Shown piece by piece: positions 9,134-17,241 of a DNA stretch of 60,391 nucleotides. Position 1 is the stretch's first letter, and each line of letters opens with the position of its first letter. Location of the stretch: contig NZ_CP024636.1 of NCBI RefSeq assembly GCF_009728735.1, positions 2,577,854-2,638,244 on the forward strand, given 5' to 3'. Under the pieces are notes generated by a model that ran no database searches, had not been told where the DNA came from, and saw nothing but the letters and a program-made list of their open reading frames with translations. A program made the position numbers and the translations under genes. The DNA comes from Pantoea phytobeneficialis. GTDB taxonomy: Bacteria; Pseudomonadota; Gammaproteobacteria; Enterobacterales; Enterobacteriaceae.

Positions 9134-9280
9134 ATGTCAGGACACACTGAAGTGAAAGCACCACTCTGGAAGCGGGTGATGTGGCTGGTGATTATTTACG
9201 CTGCAAGCGTGCTGGCACTCGGTGTGGTGGCATCGCTGTTTCGTATGATGATGACGGCCGCGGGGATGCGCTCGCATTGA
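9134..9280 (+). CDS. Small DUF2474-type subunit of the bd oxidase (48 residues)
   Basis: A 48-residue single-helix protein reading MSGHTEVKAPLWKRVMWL at the start, a hydrophobic segment of about 20 residues (VIIYAASVLALGVVASLF), then RMMMTAAGMRSH. The W-K-R-V-M-W entry, the SVLALG core and the MxxAGM end match the DUF2474 family found behind CIO-type cytochrome bd genes. It is functionally analogous to CydX/AppX, which stabilise the haem centres of E. coli bd oxidases. The ATG lies one base after the cioB stop, so it is surely cotranscribed. Automated annotation often misses genes this short. Confidence 0.85.
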   Translation: MSGHTEVKAPLWKRVMWLVIIYAASVLALGVVASLFRMMMTAAGMRSH

Positions 9281-9288
9281 TCAAAAAT

Positions 9289-9361
9289 GTAGCGGCGTGA
9301 TTTATCGCGCGTTTTTTTCTGACATCGCGCACGAAATTGCGCGAGAAATCGCGCCGCTACG
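9289..9361. repeat. Family A palindromic repeat, inverted pair
   Basis: Left arm 9289-9311 (GTAGCGGCGTGATTTATCGC start, one substitution) and right arm 9339-9360 (GCGAGAAATCGCGCCGCTAC, one substitution), 27 bases apart. It sits just after the DUF2474 gene and could end transcription of the oxidase operon. Confidence 0.85.
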
Positions 9362-9531
9362 TGATCTGCGTCAGCATTCATTGCTGGTGAAAATATTAGC
9401 GAACTAAGCAATTAATGCTTTTCCCGTTGCGCTTTCTTTACCCTTCCTTACATTAGCAATACATTTTTGTTATATTTGTGTGACCGAATACGCAATTCTG
9501 CGTCTCCATTTCCTTTCGATCATCACAGAAA

Positions 9532-10398
9532 ATGCTCAGCCTGACTCTGAAAAAACAGTACATCAACGATTTGGTGGACTGGATTGAAGCGAACCTGACC
9601 GACGAACTCAACATCGATCTGATTAGCCTGAAATCCGGTTATTCCAAATGGCACATGCAGCGCATGTTCAAAGAAATGACCGGACAAACGCTGGCGTCGT
9701 ACACCCGCAAGCGTCGTCTGACCATGTCAGCGATGGCGCTGCGCCTGACGCGTATGCCGTTGATTGATATCGCCGTGCGTTTTGGTTTTGATAACCAACA
9801 GAATTTCACCCGCGTGTTCAAAAACCATTTCTCGCTGACCCCGGGTGCATATCGCCGCATTCCGGAACTTCAGTTAAAGGATTTCCACAGTCGCATCCCC
9901 ACGCAGCATCGCTGGGTTGACGTGCGGCTGGCGGAGAAGCCCGAGTTGCGCCTGTGCGGTGAAGTGATTGAGTGGGAATGTCGTTTTGGGGAGTACATCC
10001 ACGATCATGGTGATGTGGTCGCCCAACATGCGCGCGATTTCGTGGCTTTTGCCGGACAGCATGTGAACAAAGGCTGGCTCGGTTTTCAGTTCAGTCCGGG
10101 GGAAGGCTCCGCCGACCAGCAACATATCAGCCTGTTTCAGGCGCTGGAAAGCCAGCATGGTGATGTGCTGCCGGGTAATGCGGTGAACTGGACCGGTGAA
10201 AGTGGTTTGTATGCGGAAATTGACTGGCAGGGTACGCCGGAGCAGATCAACGCCTTTACCGCCGATATGTACTATATCCATCTACCGGCGTTGGGCGTTG
10301 CCCGTCGTGAGGGCAAGGATCTGCTACGTCTTGATCTGAAAAACAGCACCCCGGATCTGTTAACCGGCACCTTCTTCATTCCGGTTAGTGCCGGATAA
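9532..10398 (+). CDS. AraC-family regulator, Rob-like with C-terminal GyrI-like domain
   Basis: A 288-residue protein with the Rob architecture: an N-terminal AraC/XylS DNA-binding domain of about 105 residues (two helix-turn-helices, GYSKWHMQRMFKEMTGQTLASYTRKRRL and PLIDIAVRFGFDNQQNFTRVFKNHFSLTPGAYRR), then a GyrI-like/SOUL-type effector domain of about 165 residues. Rob has 289 residues and activates the mar/sox/rob regulon, binding small amphipathic ligands through its C-terminal domain. Sequence identity to Rob looks only moderate, so this is probably a paralogue. No strong ribosome-binding site precedes the ATG. Neighbours give no clear target. Confidence 0.82.
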   Translation: MLSLTLKKQYINDLVDWIEANLTDELNIDLISLKSGYSKWHMQRMFKEMTGQTLASYTRKRRLTMSAMALRLTRMPLIDIAVRFGFDNQQNFTRVFKNHFSLTPGAYRRIPELQLKDFHSRIPTQHRWVDVRLAEKPELRLCGEVIEWECRFGEYIHDHGDVVAQHARDFVAFAGQHVNKGWLGFQFSPGEGSADQQHISLFQALESQHGDVLPGNAVNWTGESGLYAEIDWQGTPEQINAFTADMYYIHLPALGVARREGKDLLRLDLKNSTPDLLTGTFFIPVSAG

Positions 10399-10575
10399 TG
10401 CATAATTCGTGCGGTGAACTGTGATAAACCGCACGATTTTATAAAATACTTCCCATAACCGGCGTAAAATTCTCCATCGAAACCTGATCCCCCGCGTAAA
10501 ACCCTGACGCCCCCGAATCAGGCTGAATAATCACCTGCATTCCTGGTCCAGCCCGGACCACTAAAGAGAAGAAAA

Positions 10576-10785
10576 ATGATGCGACTTTTACCGTTGTTCC
10601 TTGTGACAGCGCTGACCGCGTTTTCGGCTATTGCCGGCGCTCAGCTCTCTGAACCATTCTCACCGCCAGCCGGTTTGCATCCGCACCAGAGCTGCCAACA
10701 GCATGAGATTTCCGGTGATAACCCGTTACCGCAAAATAATGGCGGCATGCTGGAGTGTGGTCACAACGACGCGCTGCAAAACTAA
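10576..10785 (+). CDS. Small secreted protein of unknown function (69 residues)
   Basis: I do not recognise this protein. It starts MMRLLPLFLVTALTAFSAIAGA, a convincing signal peptide with probable cleavage after AGA. The mature part is about 47 residues, rich in His, Gln, Asn and Pro, with Cys in HQSCQQHE and LECGHND that could form one disulphide or bind a metal. A GAGAAG site precedes tandem ATGs at 10576 and 10579. Its stop overlaps the end of the convergent sitD by four bases. The position beside a Mn/Fe transporter and the His/Cys content hint at periplasmic metal handling, but this is speculation. Confidence 0.6.
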   Translation: MMRLLPLFLVTALTAFSAIAGAQLSEPFSPPAGLHPHQSCQQHEISGDNPLPQNNGGMLECGHNDALQN

Positions 10786-11624
10786 GTTTGTAGCGTCTGA
10801 CGTTCAGCCCGCCGCGCCAGCAAGCTGGCACGGATAAACGCGACGATAAACACCGCGGAAAATAACACCACGATGGTGGGCGCAGGTGCGCTATCCAGAT
10901 AAAACGACAGATACACCCCGCTAAGCGAAACCAGCACCGCCACCGTCACCGCCGCCATCAGCGCGTGTGAAAAGCGTTGCGTCAGCAGCAAGGCAATTGC
11001 CCCCGGCGCAATCAGCAACGACACCGACAAAATAATGCCCACCGCCTTCATGGTGGCGACGATGGTCAGCGCGACCATGCACAGCAGGCCGTAATGTAAC
11101 CAGCCGGTGCGCAAGCCGCTGGCCTGTGCCTGTTGTTGATCGAAGCAGAACAATAAAAAATCCCGCCACTTCACCGCCATGATCAGCAAAATCACCGCTG
11201 CGATAAGCGTGGTTTGCACCATGTCGCCGGGGGTGATGCCCAACATATCGCCGAACAGGATATGATCCAGATGGACTTCCGGTTTGGTGGCGATATACAG
11301 AATCAACCCGACCGCGAACATCCCGGAAAACACAATGCCCATCACCGTATCCTGCTTGATGCGGCTGTTGTCCTTCAGGTAGCCGCTGGCGACAGCGCAA
11401 AATACGCCGGCAACAAAAGCGCCCAGCGCCAGTGGCAGACCGAGTATCCACGCCAGCACAATCCCCGGAAACACCGCATGACTCATGGCATCGCCCATCA
11501 AGGCCCAGCCTTTCAGCACCAGAAACACGGATAACAACGCGCAGGGAATTGCCACCACCAGCGCAATCAACAAGGCCTGATTCATAAAGGCAAACTGGAA
11601 AGGTTCCAGCAGCAGCGTCAGCAT
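10782..11624 (-). CDS. sitD: Manganese/iron ABC transporter permease SitD
   Basis: A 280-residue ABC-3 family permease with about eight hydrophobic helices, closely matching SitD of the Salmonella/E. coli SitABCD Mn2+/Fe2+ importer. The segment LKGWALMGDAMSHAVFPGIVLAW is the family signature shared with SitC. It forms the membrane channel with SitC and is powered by SitB. The start overlaps the sitC end by seven bases, so translation is coupled. It is the last gene of the operon, and its 3' end overlaps the small secreted peptide gene on the other strand. Confidence 0.92.
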   Translation of the reverse strand: MLTLLLEPFQFAFMNQALLIALVVAIPCALLSVFLVLKGWALMGDAMSHAVFPGIVLAWILGLPLALGAFVAGVFCAVASGYLKDNSRIKQDTVMGIVFSGMFAVGLILYIATKPEVHLDHILFGDMLGITPGDMVQTTLIAAVILLIMAVKWRDFLLFCFDQQQAQASGLRTGWLHYGLLCMVALTIVATMKAVGIILSVSLLIAPGAIALLLTQRFSHALMAAVTVAVLVSLSGVYLSFYLDSAPAPTIVVLFSAVFIVAFIRASLLARRAERQTLQT

Positions 11625-12478
11625 GGGATATCCTCCTGATGCGCGCGGGCGCGGCGGCGTTGCGCCAGCAGCCCCTGCTGCGGAGCAAAGACAAATGCCA
11701 GCAAAAACAACAGCGTTTGCGCCACTACGATGATGCCGCCGGTGGCACCGTCAAGATAATAGCTGGCCCAGGCACCAAGAAAACTGGTGACGCTGCCGAT
11801 AGCCACGGCGATAGCCAGCAGGCGCGGGAAGCGATCGGTCAACAGCCAGGCGGTAGCCCCCGGTGTCACCACCAGGCAGATCACCAGAAATGCGCCGACA
11901 GTTTGTAGCGCTGCCACGGTGGAGAGCGCCAGCAGGGTGAAAAACAGCAGCTTCAACCGTTGTGGATTGAGGCCGATGGCGCGCGCATGGTTCTCATCAA
12001 AAAAGGTCACCAGCAGATCTTTCCATTTGAAAAACAGCACGCAAATGGAGACTGCGCCAATCAGCGTCAGTTGCAGGATATCGGCGGGAGCGATGGCGAG
12101 AATGTTACCTAATACAATGGTTTGGATATTCACCGCTGTCGGATTTAGCGACACCATAAACAGCCCGAGGCCGAAGAACGAGGAGAAAATCAGACCGATA
12201 ATCGCATCCTCTTTTAAGCGAGTACGCTGGTTGAGAAACAACATGCTGCCCGCGGCCAATCCTCCCGAGAGAAAGGCACCGAGGGCGAAGGGTAAACCGA
12301 GCATATATGCGCCTGCCACGCCGGGCACAATCGAGTGCGACAACGCATCGCCAATCAGCGACCAACCTTTCAGCATCAGGTAGCAGGAGAGAAAAGCGCA
12401 TATCCCGCCGACCAGTGCCGATACCCACATGGCGTTCAGCATGTATTGGTAGGTAAAGGGTTCCATCAGCCATTGCAT
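11618..12478 (-). CDS. sitC: Manganese/iron ABC transporter permease SitC
   Basis: A 286-residue ABC-3 permease, paralogous to SitD, with the signature LKGWSLIGDALSHSIVPGVAGAYML and about eight hydrophobic segments. It is followed by a charged C-terminal tail (QRRRARAHQED). With SitD it forms the inner-membrane channel for Mn2+ or Fe2+ delivered by SitA. It begins two bases after the sitB stop and ends overlapping sitD. Sit systems support resistance to oxidative stress and growth under metal limitation. Confidence 0.92.
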   Translation of the reverse strand: MQWLMEPFTYQYMLNAMWVSALVGGICAFLSCYLMLKGWSLIGDALSHSIVPGVAGAYMLGLPFALGAFLSGGLAAGSMLFLNQRTRLKEDAIIGLIFSSFFGLGLFMVSLNPTAVNIQTIVLGNILAIAPADILQLTLIGAVSICVLFFKWKDLLVTFFDENHARAIGLNPQRLKLLFFTLLALSTVAALQTVGAFLVICLVVTPGATAWLLTDRFPRLLAIAVAIGSVTSFLGAWASYYLDGATGGIIVVAQTLLFLLAFVFAPQQGLLAQRRRARAHQEDIPC

Positions 12479-12480
12479 AG

Positions 12481-13302
12481 TCAGGCCCTCTCACTGCCTG
12501 GCGGCAGATGTGACACAAACGGCCGTTCATCATCGGTGATGATGCGGTCTTCCGAGCCGTTCAGCACCACATGGCGCAGCACCCCGCTAAAGGCACGTTC
12601 GAGATTTTCCGCCGTGAAGGTGGTGGCAGTTGGGCCGCTTGCCAGTACCGTGCCTTTCACCATCACCGTGTAGTCACAGAATTCGGTAACGGAACCGAGG
12701 TTATGGGTCGATACCAGCATGGTTTTGCCCTCGTCTCGCAGCTCACCCAGCAGGCTGATGATCTTCGCCTCCGTCTGCACATCCACCCCGGTGAAAGGTT
12801 CATCCAGCAGGATGACTTCTCCCTGCTGTGCTATCGCGCGTGCCAGAAACACGCGTTTTTTCTGCCCACCGGACAGCTCGCCAATCTGGCGTTGGCGAAA
12901 GGCCAGCATATCAACCCGTTCCAGAGCGGCATTGACGATGGCGTGATCGTGCTCTTTGGCGATACGCAGCATCCCCATATGGCCATAACGCCCCATCATC
13001 ACCACGTCTTCGACCAGCACCGGAAAGGACCAGTCAACCTCTTCGGCCTGGGGCACGTAGGCGACCAGATTGCGCCGCAGCGCCTGGCGCGTCGGCATGC
13101 CGAGAATGCGGATTTCTCCCTGTGCCAGGCGCACAAAGCCCATCACCGCTTTGAACAGCGTTGATTTGCCGGAACCGTTAACCCCGACCAGGGCAGCGAT
13201 CGAGCCGCCTGGTACGTTAAAATTGGCCTCACGCAGCGCCGTGTGTCCGTTACGGTAAGTGACGCTGACCCCGGAAGCGCTAATCGCTGGCAGCTTTGTC
13301 AT
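12481..13302 (-). CDS. sitB: Manganese/iron ABC transporter ATP-binding protein SitB
   Basis: A 273-residue ABC ATPase with Walker [10 protein letters not shown] near residue 40, signature [18 protein letters not shown], Walker [13 protein letters not shown] and the switch His in STHNLGSV. It energises the SitCD permease from the cytoplasmic face. It starts three bases after the sitA stop, consistent with a tight sitABCD operon. The C-terminal extension after [13 protein letters not shown] resembles SitB of enteric bacteria. Confidence 0.92.
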   Translation of the reverse strand: MTKLPAISASGVSVTYRNGHTALREANFNVPGGSIAALVGVNGSGKSTLFKAVMGFVRLAQGEIRILGMPTRQALRRNLVAYVPQAEEVDWSFPVLVEDVVMMGRYGHMGMLRIAKEHDHAIVNAALERVDMLAFRQRQIGELSGGQKKRVFLARAIAQQGEVILLDEPFTGVDVQTEAKIISLLGELRDEGKTMLVSTHNLGSVTEFCDYTVMVKGTVLASGPTATTFTAENLERAFSGVLRHVVLNGSEDRIITDDERPFVSHLPPGSERA

Positions 13303-13305
13303 GGA

Positions 13306-14208
13306 TTACTCCTTCAAACCGTCTTTGATGCCCTGCACCAGGGTGCGGGTGGTGACGTTGAGCAGGTCGAGATAGGTCGGCACCGGGCCATCAGGGCCGC
13401 TCAGCGAGTCGACATACAACACGCCGCCATAATGCGCGCCGGTTTCGCGTGCCACCTGACGTGCCGCTTTATCGGATACCGTGCTTTCACTGAACACGGC
13501 GGGGATCTGATCCGCACGCACGCGGTCAATCACCCGACGTACCTGCTGTGGTGTGCCTTGCGAATCGGCATTAATCGGCCACAGATAGAGTTCTTTCAGC
13601 CCCAGATCGCGCGCCAGATAGGAAAATGCACCTTCGCTCGACACCAGCCAGCGTTTGTTTTCCGGCAGTTGTGCCACCTGCTGACGCAGTGGTTGCAGCG
13701 TATCAGTGATTTTTTGTTTGTAAGCGGCGGCGTTGCGCTGATAGATCGCCGCATTGTCTGGATCGTATTTCACCAGCGCATCGCGAATATTATCGACGTA
13801 AATCAGCGCGTTATCGGGTGACATCCAGGCGTGAGGATTCGGTTTGCCGTTGTACGGGCCTTCGGTGATGCCCATCGGTGTCACGCCCTGGGTGACGATA
13901 ACCTCGGGCACATCTTTTAAGTGCTGATAAAAACGACGGAACCACAGTTCGAGGTTCATCCCGTTGGCGAGAATCAGCTGAGCACCCTGCGCGCGTTTGA
14001 TATCGCCTGGCGTCGGCTGGTATTCATGAATTTCTGCCCCCGGTTTGGTGATGGAACTTACCTCTGCGGCATCCCCGGCGACGTTTTTCGCCATATCGGC
14101 GATCACCGTAAAGGTGGTGATGACCTTCAGTTTTTCGCGGGCGTAAGCGCCGGGGTTGAACAACGTGCTCAGCAGCGCGCCGAGCACGATTCCTTTCATC
14201 ATTTTCAT
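13306..14208 (-). CDS. sitA: Manganese/iron ABC transporter periplasmic binding protein SitA
   Basis: A 300-residue cluster A-I metal-binding protein. The start MKMMKGIVLGALLSTLFNPGAYA is a signal peptide; an upstream in-frame extension of 88 codons runs through repeats and the promoter and is not credible. The mature protein has VITTFTVIADMAKNVAG, a His ligand in EIHEYQPTPGDI, a second His in PNPHAWMSP, then Glu in SSEGAFSYLA and a C-terminal Asp, the His-His-Glu-Asp set that binds Mn2+ or Fe2+. It is the first gene of sitABCD, behind two MntR-like palindromes about 50 bases upstream. Confidence 0.92.
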   Translation of the reverse strand: MKMMKGIVLGALLSTLFNPGAYAREKLKVITTFTVIADMAKNVAGDAAEVSSITKPGAEIHEYQPTPGDIKRAQGAQLILANGMNLELWFRRFYQHLKDVPEVIVTQGVTPMGITEGPYNGKPNPHAWMSPDNALIYVDNIRDALVKYDPDNAAIYQRNAAAYKQKITDTLQPLRQQVAQLPENKRWLVSSEGAFSYLARDLGLKELYLWPINADSQGTPQQVRRVIDRVRADQIPAVFSESTVSDKAARQVARETGAHYGGVLYVDSLSGPDGPVPTYLDLLNVTTRTLVQGIKDGLKE

Positions 14209-14243
14209 ACCGTCAGTCCCGAAGTGATTGAAAATCGATCTGA

Positions 14244-14276
14244 TATAGCAATTGCTATACTTTATAGCAGTTGCTA
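14244..14276. promoter_or_regulatory. Two tandem MntR-like operators before sitA
   Basis: Perfect 16-base palindrome TATAGCAATTGCTATA at 14244-14259, followed by TAGCAGTTGCTA at 14265-14276, with centres 19 bases apart. The ATAGC-N4-GCTAT layout equals the E. coli MntR box arms and spacing as I recall them. The location 36-68 bases before the sitA ATG fits Mn-dependent repression. Confidence 0.65.
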
Positions 14277-14340
14277 ATGAAATGAGAAAGGTCTGGTGTG
14301 TAAAGCTGTGTATGCGCTGGCGTAGCGGAGTAAATAGGTT

Positions 14341-14385
14341 GCACTTCTCCTTCTCCCGCTGGCGGGAGAAGGCCGGGATGAGGGA
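14341..14385. repeat. Family B palindromic repeat (single unit)
   Basis: CTTCTCCCGCTGGCGGGAG with GCACTTCTC before and AAGGCCGGGATGAGGGAA after, the same unit as at 3891-3938. It lies in the 373-base region between sitA and the HbpS-like gene, which otherwise holds the sit operators and half of a family A repeat. Confidence 0.8.
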
Positions 14386-14405
14386 ATCTGGCTGCACTAA
14401 ATTTC

Positions 14406-14427
14406 GTGCGATAAATCGCGCCGCTAC
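14406..14427. repeat. Family A palindromic repeat, single arm
   Basis: One arm only, GTGCGATAAATCGCGCCG followed by CTAC, with no partner within 100 bases. Confidence 0.75.
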
Positions 14428-14581
14428 GGATAGCTGGATATATCTGCGTACGTAGATAGCATTTTTCGGCATTGCGCTTAAGATATATCATAACTATTCT
14501 GTCCAGCGTCAGATGAGAATGAGTTTCGCTTTCATATTTGATTCATGCGCGGGCTTCTGACGCCCGACGCGAGGCAAAATA

Positions 14582-15025
14582 ATGGAAAAAAAACCTGAAT
14601 CGACCAGCGCAGTGCTGGCCCGGACCTATCACTCGATTTCGCTGGCGGCGGCACGCACCGTTATCTCGGCAGCACTGGAAACCGCTGCACAGCATGACTG
14701 GCATATCAGCGTAGCGGTGGTGGATCGCGCCGGTGAGTTGGTCAGTCTTGACCGCAGCGATGCGGCAATTGGCATCAGCCCAAGTGTCGCGCAGGGTAAA
14801 GCGCGGACTGCCGCGTTGCTGCGCGCTCCTTCGAAAGAGTTTGAAAGCTTTATCAACAGCGGCAGCCCGAGTTTTCTTGCCACACCGGGTGTGACGCCGC
14901 TGGAAGGCGGCATTCCGCTGTGGTTGCACGGCGAGGTGATTGGCGCGGTAGGCGTGAGCGGGGCACATGGCGCGAACGATTCGCTGGTGGCTGAACTGGC
15001 GGCTGAAGCGCTGGCTGCATTCTGA
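14582..15025 (+). CDS. GlcG/HbpS family protein (haem-binding-like)
   Basis: A 147-residue GlcG/HbpS (DUF336) fold protein. Typical segments are SISLAAARTVISAALETAAQ, ISVAVVDRAGELVSLDRSDAA, SVAQGKARTAALLR and the C-terminal GGIPLWLHGEVIGAVGVSGA. Family members include HbpS, which binds haem or iron, and GlcG of the glycolate locus; many are uncharacterised. No signal peptide is visible. The gene leads a same-strand series (SDR 11 bases later, then a siderophore-interacting protein and PadR regulator). This context fits an iron or haem-linked role better than glycolate use, by inference. Confidence 0.8.
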   Translation: MEKKPESTSAVLARTYHSISLAAARTVISAALETAAQHDWHISVAVVDRAGELVSLDRSDAAIGISPSVAQGKARTAALLRAPSKEFESFINSGSPSFLATPGVTPLEGGIPLWLHGEVIGAVGVSGAHGANDSLVAELAAEALAAF

Positions 15026-15035
15026 GGAGCAGGGA

Positions 15036-15761
15036 ATGGCATCATTGCAGGCTAAACATCTGGTGGTGGTTGGCGGCAGCTCCGGCATTGGCTGGCAGGT
15101 GGCTCAACTGGCGGCAGCGCAGGGGGCGCAACTGACCCTTCTCGGTCGCAATGCCGAACGTCTGGCACAGGCGCAAGCCACGCTGACGCAGCAGGGCGCT
15201 CAGGTAGCGACGCTGGTGGTCGATGCACACGATCATGACGCACTGCGCAGTGCGTTTAAACAGCTCGCTGCCTTCGATCATCTGGTTTCGATGGTCGGCG
15301 ATGCGATGGGCGGTGGTTTCCTTAGCGCCGATATGGCGCTGATTGAGAAAGTGATTTACTCAAAATTCCTCACCAATGTGCTGATTGGCAAACTGGCGGC
15401 AGAAAAAGTGCGGGCAGGTGGTTCTCTGACCTTCACCGCCGGTACCGGCGGCCGCGCTCAGGATGCCTGCGCCAGTTATGTGGGTAATCAGGGCATTGTG
15501 TCGCTGGCGCAGGGCCTGGCGGTGGAGCTGGCACCCAAAGCGCGCGTCAATTGTGTCGCCCCTACCTGGACGGTGACGCCGTTCTGGCGACAGCAGGCGG
15601 CGGAGCAGGTGGAACAAACCCGGCAGCACTTTGCTGAGATCATTCCGCTGGGACGCACCGCTGAGATTGATGAACTCGCCAGCGCTTATCTGTTCTTAAT
15701 ACAAAACGACTTTATTACCGGACAACAAATTGCGGTGGACGGCGGCATTATGCTCGGCTGA
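15036..15761 (+). CDS. Short-chain dehydrogenase/reductase
   Basis: A 241-residue classical SDR. The N-terminus LVVVGGSSGIGWQVAQLAAAQGAQ carries the GxxxGxG cofactor motif. The catalytic region is atypical: SLTFTAGTGGRAQDACASYVGNQGIVSLAQ has a Tyr in ASYVGNQG but Asn where the active-site Lys of YxxxK would be. The C-terminal FITGQQIAVDGGIMLG is canonical. The changed Lys suggests altered or lost dehydrogenase chemistry. The start at 15036 has a GAGGAG site 10 bases upstream, just past the HbpS-like stop; earlier starts overlap that gene in another frame. Confidence 0.82.
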   Translation: MASLQAKHLVVVGGSSGIGWQVAQLAAAQGAQLTLLGRNAERLAQAQATLTQQGAQVATLVVDAHDHDALRSAFKQLAAFDHLVSMVGDAMGGGFLSADMALIEKVIYSKFLTNVLIGKLAAEKVRAGGSLTFTAGTGGRAQDACASYVGNQGIVSLAQGLAVELAPKARVNCVAPTWTVTPFWRQQAAEQVEQTRQHFAEIIPLGRTAEIDELASAYLFLIQNDFITGQQIAVDGGIMLG

Positions 15762-15781
15762 TCCTCGCAGGGAGATATGAC

Positions 15782-16570
15782 TTGAGAAAACAGACCTCTT
15801 CGGCCAACCCACGCGCACCCCGTCGCGTACGCAATGAACTGCGTTTTCGCCACATTACCGTAGCGAGCAAAACACGCATCGCCGGACAATTCTGGCGTAT
15901 CGTTTTTACCGGCAGCGATTTGGCCGGTTTTAACTCGCCTTCTTATGATGACCACATCAAAGTGTTCTTCCCGGAGCCGGGTAGCGTGCTGACACTGCCG
16001 ACCATGACCGACGAAGGCGTGGTGTGGCCTGCTGGCGTACGTCCGGCTGCGCGTGATTACACCCCGCTGGAATTTAACGGTGTCGATTCGCTAACCCTCG
16101 ATTTCTATATCCACGATGGCGGCGTCGCCAGTAGCTGGGCTAACGACGCGCAGCCGGGCGATCAGTTGGCGATGGGTGGCCCGCGCGGTTCCTGTGTGGT
16201 CCCGGTTGATTATGACTGCCAGGTTTATGTCTTTGATGAGACCGGTCTGCCCGCTATCAAACGCCGTCTGGCGGAAGTTGAGGCGCAGGAGGTGCATCTG
16301 CTGGCGTTTGTTGATGAGGCCACCGGGCGTGATTATCTGGGCGATCGCGACGGTGTGAATATTAGCTGGCTGGGCAGCGGCACCATGCAGAGCGATAACC
16401 TCGGCGCGCTGATTGCAAAGCTGGATCAGATCTCCATCCCCAGCGAGGAATACTTTATCTGGCTGACCGGGGAAGGTGAGGCGGTGAAACTGCTGAGCGA
16501 TTACTTTACCCAGCGTCGCGGTGCAGATACCGATTTTGTTCGCGCTGTCGCCTACTGGCATCAGAAATAA
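15782..16570 (+). CDS. Siderophore-interacting protein (ferric-siderophore reductase, YqjH/ViuB family)
   Basis: A 262-residue flavoprotein of the siderophore-interacting family, which binds FAD and reduces ferric siderophores in the cytoplasm with NADPH or NADH. The FAD domain shows TPLEFNGVDSLTLDFYIHDGGVASSWAN and GPRGSCVVP; the C-terminal domain has LLAFVDEATGRDYL and ends in the EYFIWLTGEGEAVKLL segment. The start is probably TTG at 15782 with a GGGAGA site before it, since no in-frame ATG lies nearby. The downstream PadR gene recalls the E. coli pair yqjH/yqjI, where the Ni/Fe-sensing PadR protein YqjI represses yqjH. Confidence 0.86.
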   Translation: MRKQTSSANPRAPRRVRNELRFRHITVASKTRIAGQFWRIVFTGSDLAGFNSPSYDDHIKVFFPEPGSVLTLPTMTDEGVVWPAGVRPAARDYTPLEFNGVDSLTLDFYIHDGGVASSWANDAQPGDQLAMGGPRGSCVVPVDYDCQVYVFDETGLPAIKRRLAEVEAQEVHLLAFVDEATGRDYLGDRDGVNISWLGSGTMQSDNLGALIAKLDQISIPSEEYFIWLTGEGEAVKLLSDYFTQRRGADTDFVRAVAYWHQK

Positions 16571-16590
16571 CCGACTCTTGCCCGTCCAGT

Positions 16591-16621
16591 TGCCGCCTGT
16601 GTTGAATTTTGCCAGGCGGCA
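16591..16621. other. Inverted repeat between the siderophore-interacting protein and PadR genes
   Basis: TGCCGCCTG (16591-16599) and CAGGCGGCA (16613-16621) form a perfect 9-bp stem with a 13-base loop. There is no T-run, so it could be an operator or an mRNA stem rather than an intrinsic terminator. Confidence 0.4.
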
Positions 16622-16662
16622 GACTACTATCAACCTCCCTTAACCGACCCCTCAGGCAGGCA

Positions 16663-17202
16663 ATGAAACAGCATCGCGACTCTCCCTGGCACGGCGACCA
16701 CGCCCAGCGTGCATTTTGTGCAGGCGCACGCAAAAAGCGTCGGGAACGTATGCTTGATGCCAGCGATATCCGCCTGTTGATGCTGCACTTTCTTGCCCAG
16801 AGCGACGCTCACGGCTATGAGCTGATCAAATCGGTTGAAGAACTCTCCAAAGGGGAATACTCCCCCAGTCCCGGTATTATCTACCCCAACCTGACGCTGC
16901 TGGAAGAAACCGATGCCATTCGCGTGGTGGATGCGCAGGAGTCGCGTAAAGCCTACACGCTTAACGACAGTGGCCGCGCGCTGCTGGCTGAAAATCGTGA
17001 AAATGTGGATACCATTATTAGCCGCTTAACCTCGCTGGCTATTCTGGTCAATAATCGCAGCATTCCGGCAGTAGAACAGGCAATTCACAATATTAAATTC
17101 ACGTTAAATCATCGTCTGGCGCAGGAAAATATTTCTGAAGATGCATTGAATATTGTGATTTCCGCACTGAACGAAGCTGCGGAAAAAATTGCAAAGAGTT
17201 GA
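16663..17202 (+). CDS. PadR-family transcriptional regulator (YqjI-like)
   Basis: A 179-residue regulator. A His/Cys-containing basic N-terminal tail (MKQHRDSPWHGDHAQRAFCAGARKK) precedes a PadR winged helix: DIRLLMLHFLAQSDAHGYELIKSVEELSKGEYSPSPGIIYPNLTLLEE and YTLNDSGRALL. A C-terminal helical dimerisation segment follows. E. coli YqjI has a His/Cys-rich N-terminal metal-binding tail and controls the neighbouring siderophore reductase gene; the shorter tail here suggests the same theme. Alternatively it may regulate the ubiD-type decarboxylase operon 195 bases downstream, as PadR proteins classically control phenolic acid decarboxylases. ATG at 16663 chosen because the upstream extension is unrelated. 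Confidence 0.8.
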   Translation: MKQHRDSPWHGDHAQRAFCAGARKKRRERMLDASDIRLLMLHFLAQSDAHGYELIKSVEELSKGEYSPSPGIIYPNLTLLEETDAIRVVDAQESRKAYTLNDSGRALLAENRENVDTIISRLTSLAILVNNRSIPAVEQAIHNIKFTLNHRLAQENISEDALNIVISALNEAAEKIAKS

Positions 17203-17241
17203 TCTAAATCATTTTTACGCCAAAATTTGTTGCAATATTGT

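Noticed and set aside
13243..13821. 192-codon open frame antisense to sitB/sitA
   Set aside because: Covers two confident genes on the other strand and has no recognisable domain or ribosome-binding site.
15036..15761. Assigning the SDR to 3-oxoacyl-ACP reductase (fabG)
   Set aside because: The YxxxK lysine is missing and the context is not fatty acid synthesis.
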